The position numbers were made by a program, and so were the translations under genes. A DNA stretch of 38,145 nucleotides, taken from positions 1 through 38,145 of the forward strand of contig CAMFJT010000023.1 of the NCBI GenBank assembly GCA_945957125.1. Direction: 5' to 3'. Each line of letters opens with the position of its first letter. Within the stretch, counting starts at the first letter, position 1. The notes beneath the pieces were generated by a model. That model was not told the DNA's origin, ran no database searches, and worked only from the letters and a program-made list of their open reading frames with translations. The stretch comes from an uncultured Rhodospirillales bacterium (lineage in GTDB: Bacteria; Pseudomonadota; Alphaproteobacteria; Reyranellales; Reyranellaceae). Shown one piece after another: positions 36,358 to 38,145 of this stretch.

Positions 36358-37289
36358 CTCCCGACCAGCCCGCCGAGCAGGTGGTCCAGCGGCAGTGCCG
36401 CGAACGACACCGCGAGGTAGAGCAGCGAATACTTGAACATGCGCCGCGCGGTGCCATGGCCGCGGCGATCGTCGGGCGCGCGCCACACGGCAACCGCATG
36501 CGCGATGAAGCCCACGCCCAGGACCAACGCCACCGCCCCGTAGAGCCAACCGACAGCGCCCAACAGGGTAGGCACCAGCGAGACCGGCAGGAGCACCAGG
36601 GTGTAAAGCAGCATCTGCTTCTTGGTTTCGCGCGGGCCCGCCACGACCGGAAGCATCGGCACGCCGGCGCGGCGATAGTCGTCGCTGCGATAGAGTGCAA
36701 GCGCCCAGAAATGCGGCGGGGTCCACAGGAAGATCAGCAGGAACAGCGACAGGCCGACCGCCGACACGTCGCCGGTCGCGGCCGCCCAGCCGATCATCGG
36801 CGGGAAGGCGCCGGCGGCACCGCCGATCACGATGTTCTGTGGCGTGCGGCGCTTCAGCCAGATCGTGTAGATGAAGACGTAGAAGAGGATTGCCGCGGTG
36901 AGCAGCGCGGCAGCGACAAAGTTGGTCGCCAGCGCCATCAGCAGCACCGAGAAGATCGACAGCAGCACGCCGAGACCCAGCGCGTCGTCCGGCGCGACCC
37001 GGCCGGCCGGCAACGGCCGGTTGGCGGTGCGCGTCATCCGGGCGTCGAGGTCGCGCTCGTACCACATGTTGATGCAGCCCGCCGCGCCCGAACCGAGCGC
37101 GATCGCCAGCACGGCGAGGAAAGCCGCGAATGGATGGATGTGCGTCGGTGCGATCACCACGCCGACCAACCCCGTGAAGACCACCAGCGACATCACGCGC
37201 GGCTTCAGCAGATCGACATAGTCGCGTACGCGCGCCGGCGCCGTGGCCTCGCCTGCGTTTGCCCAGATGCTTTGTGCAGTGTCGCTCAT
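36354..37289 (-). CDS. ctaB: Protoheme IX farnesyltransferase (heme O synthase)
   Basis: CtaB (Cox10) attaches a farnesyl group to heme b to make heme O, the precursor of heme A for the aa3 oxidase. The 311-residue UbiA-family protein has about nine membrane segments. It starts with DYVDLLKPRVMSLVVFTG and carries the two prenyl-diphosphate motifs: NMWYERDLDARMTRTANRPLP in the first, and WTPPHFWALALYRSDDYRRAGVPM in the second. The ATG at 37289 lies 47 bp after the ctaD stop, with a hairpin between. The stop overlaps the small CoxF-like gene. Confidence 0.98.
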   Translation of the reverse strand: MSDTAQSIWANAGEATAPARVRDYVDLLKPRVMSLVVFTGLVGVVIAPTHIHPFAAFLAVLAIALGSGAAGCINMWYERDLDARMTRTANRPLPAGRVAPDDALGLGVLLSIFSVLLMALATNFVAAALLTAAILFYVFIYTIWLKRRTPQNIVIGGAAGAFPPMIGWAAATGDVSAVGLSLFLLIFLWTPPHFWALALYRSDDYRRAGVPMLPVVAGPRETKKQMLLYTLVLLPVSLVPTLLGAVGWLYGAVALVLGVGFIAHAVAVWRAPDDRRGHGTARRMFKYSLLYLAVSFAALPLDHLLGGLVGR

Positions 37290-37301
37290 TGCCCCTCAAG
37301 A

Positions 37302-37327
37302 CGAGGGCGCCGTTTGGGGCGCCCTCG
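37302..37327 (-). terminator. Hairpin between ctaD and ctaB
   Basis: CGAGGGCGCC (37302-37311) and GGCGCCCTCG (37318-37327) pair over 10 bp with a 6-base loop. They lie in the 47-bp gap between the ctaD stop and the ctaB start. The minus strand continues TCTTGAGGGG, so there is hardly a T-run. It may protect the ctaD mRNA end or give partial termination, lowering expression of ctaB and later assembly genes relative to the structural gene. Confidence 0.5.
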
Positions 37328-37336
37328 CTCCGGTTC

Positions 37337-38145
37337 CTAGTGGTGCGCCGTCGGCGAGATGTGCGGCAGCTCCTCGAAGGTGTGGAACGGCGGCGGCGAG
37401 GCCACGGTCCATTCCAGCGTCGTGGCGCCCTCGCCCCAGTAGTTCGCGCCGACCCTGCGGCCGTTCATCAGGGTGCCGAACACCACGAAGATCAGCCAGA
37501 AGATGGTCGATCCGAACGAGATGAAGGCGCCGATCGAGGAGATGTAGTTCCAGTGCGCCATCGCATCGGGATAGTCGAGATAATGGCGCGGCATGCCGGC
37601 GAGACCCGAGAAGTGCATCGGGAAGAAGGTCAGGTTGACGCCGATGAACATCGTCCAGAAGTGGATCTGGGCGTAGGTCTCGTTGTACTGCCGGCCGCTC
37701 ATCTTGCCGAGCCAGTAGTAGAAGCCGGCGAACATGCCGAACACCGCACCGAGCGACAGCACGTAGTGGAAGTGCGCGATCACGTAATAGGTATTGTGCA
37801 GCGCATAGTCGACACCGGCATTCGACAGCACCACGCCGGTGACGCCGCCGACGGTGAACAGGAAGATGAACCCGATCGCCCACAGCATGGGGATCTCCAT
37901 GCGGATCGATCCGCCCCACATGGTGGCGATCCACGAGAAGATCTTCACGCCGGTGGGCACCGCGATGACCATCGTCGCGGCCACGAAGTAGGCGCGCGTG
38001 TCGACGTCCATGCCGACCGTGTACATGTGGTGCGCCCACACCACGAAGCCGACGACGCCGATTGCCACCATCGCGTAGGCCATGCCCAGGTAGCCGAACA
38101 CCGGCTTGCGGGAGAAGGTCGACACGATGTGACTGACGATGCCGA
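37337..38145 (-). CDS. ctaD: Cytochrome c oxidase subunit I, C-terminal part (cut by window edge)
   Basis: Subunit I of the aa3-type heme-copper oxidase, holding heme a, heme a3 and CuB in the inner membrane. About 268 C-terminal residues are visible, and the frame runs off the right edge. Diagnostic sites are [21 protein letters not shown], with the two CuB histidines, followed by the K-channel region, and [18 protein letters not shown], with the heme a3 and heme a histidines. The region [35 protein letters not shown] is highly conserved, as in mitochondrial COX1. The tail ends [14 protein letters not shown]. It heads the visible ctaD-ctaB-CoxF-ctaG-ctaE order; ctaC would be expected further right. 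Confidence 0.98.
   Translation of the reverse strand, partial: GIVSHIVSTFSRKPVFGYLGMAYAMVAIGVVGFVVWAHHMYTVGMDVDTRAYFVAATMVIAVPTGVKIFSWIATMWGGSIRMEIPMLWAIGFIFLFTVGGVTGVVLSNAGVDYALHNTYYVIAHFHYVLSLGAVFGMFAGFYYWLGKMSGRQYNETYAQIHFWTMFIGVNLTFFPMHFSGLAGMPRHYLDYPDAMAHWNYISSIGAFISFGSTIFWLIFVVFGTLMNGRRVGANYWGEGATTLEWTVASPPPFHTFEELPHISPTAHH

Overview
The window is an ordinary chromosomal stretch of a GC-rich alphaproteobacterium. The evidence is a complete division and cell-wall (dcw) cluster ending ftsQ-ftsA-ftsZ, an alphaproteobacterial type of RNase P RNA, a mitochondrial-type cytochrome aa3 oxidase block (ctaD-ctaB-small ORF-ctaG-ctaE-DUF983-SURF1), and a thrC-M16 peptidase pair. The gene set resembles Rhodospirillales or Reyranella-like bacteria, but that placement is inferred from memory and no search was run.

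Positions 1-17473 (all minus strand, so read right to left) hold mraZ, rsmH, ftsL, ftsI, murE, murF, mraY, murD, ftsW, murG, murC, murB, ddl, ftsQ, ftsA and the start of ftsZ. Most junctions are 4-base ATGA or GTGA overlaps, which fixes many starts and implies translational coupling. Together these genes build lipid II (MurB-G, MraY, Ddl), flip or polymerise and crosslink it at the septum (FtsW, FtsI), and assemble the divisome (FtsL, FtsQ, FtsA, FtsZ). Two control regions stand out: four 10-bp-spaced GGGA repeats (candidate MraZ boxes) before mraZ, and a cluster of DnaA-box-like and G-box-like sequences before ftsZ.

Positions 17758-21105 hold rnpB (RNase P RNA), a VapBC-type toxin-antitoxin pair, a cytosolic AmpD-like amidase, a TerB/J-domain protein and a TauE/SafE permease, all on the minus strand. 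uvrB (plus) is divergent from the permease, with a perfect TATAAT only a few bases before its first plausible starts.

Positions 23399-28786 are a mixed accessory stretch: an exported alpha/beta hydrolase, an intradiol ring-cleavage dioxygenase, a GNAT acetyltransferase, an orphan aspartyl/asparaginyl beta-hydroxylase-like protein, a 1-Cys peroxiredoxin and an AraC-type regulator. Positions 28728-31732 hold an M16 zinc peptidase, threonine synthase and a small cysteine-rich DUF1272-like protein. Positions 31813-31970 look like the 3' relic of a Phd/YefM-type antitoxin gene.

Positions 32008-38145 run (minus strand) from the C-terminal part of ctaD through ctaB, a 55-residue membrane protein, ctaG, ctaE, DUF983 and SURF1 to an M32 carboxypeptidase. 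This is the cytochrome c oxidase structural and assembly operon, with two GC-rich hairpins that could set differential expression inside it. No insertion sequence, prophage, CRISPR array or tRNA was recognised. No clearly new system was found. The best second-look items are the ftsZ and mraZ control sites, the orphan AspH-like enzyme, the long FtsL tail, the possible short-leader uvrB promoter and the antitoxin relic.
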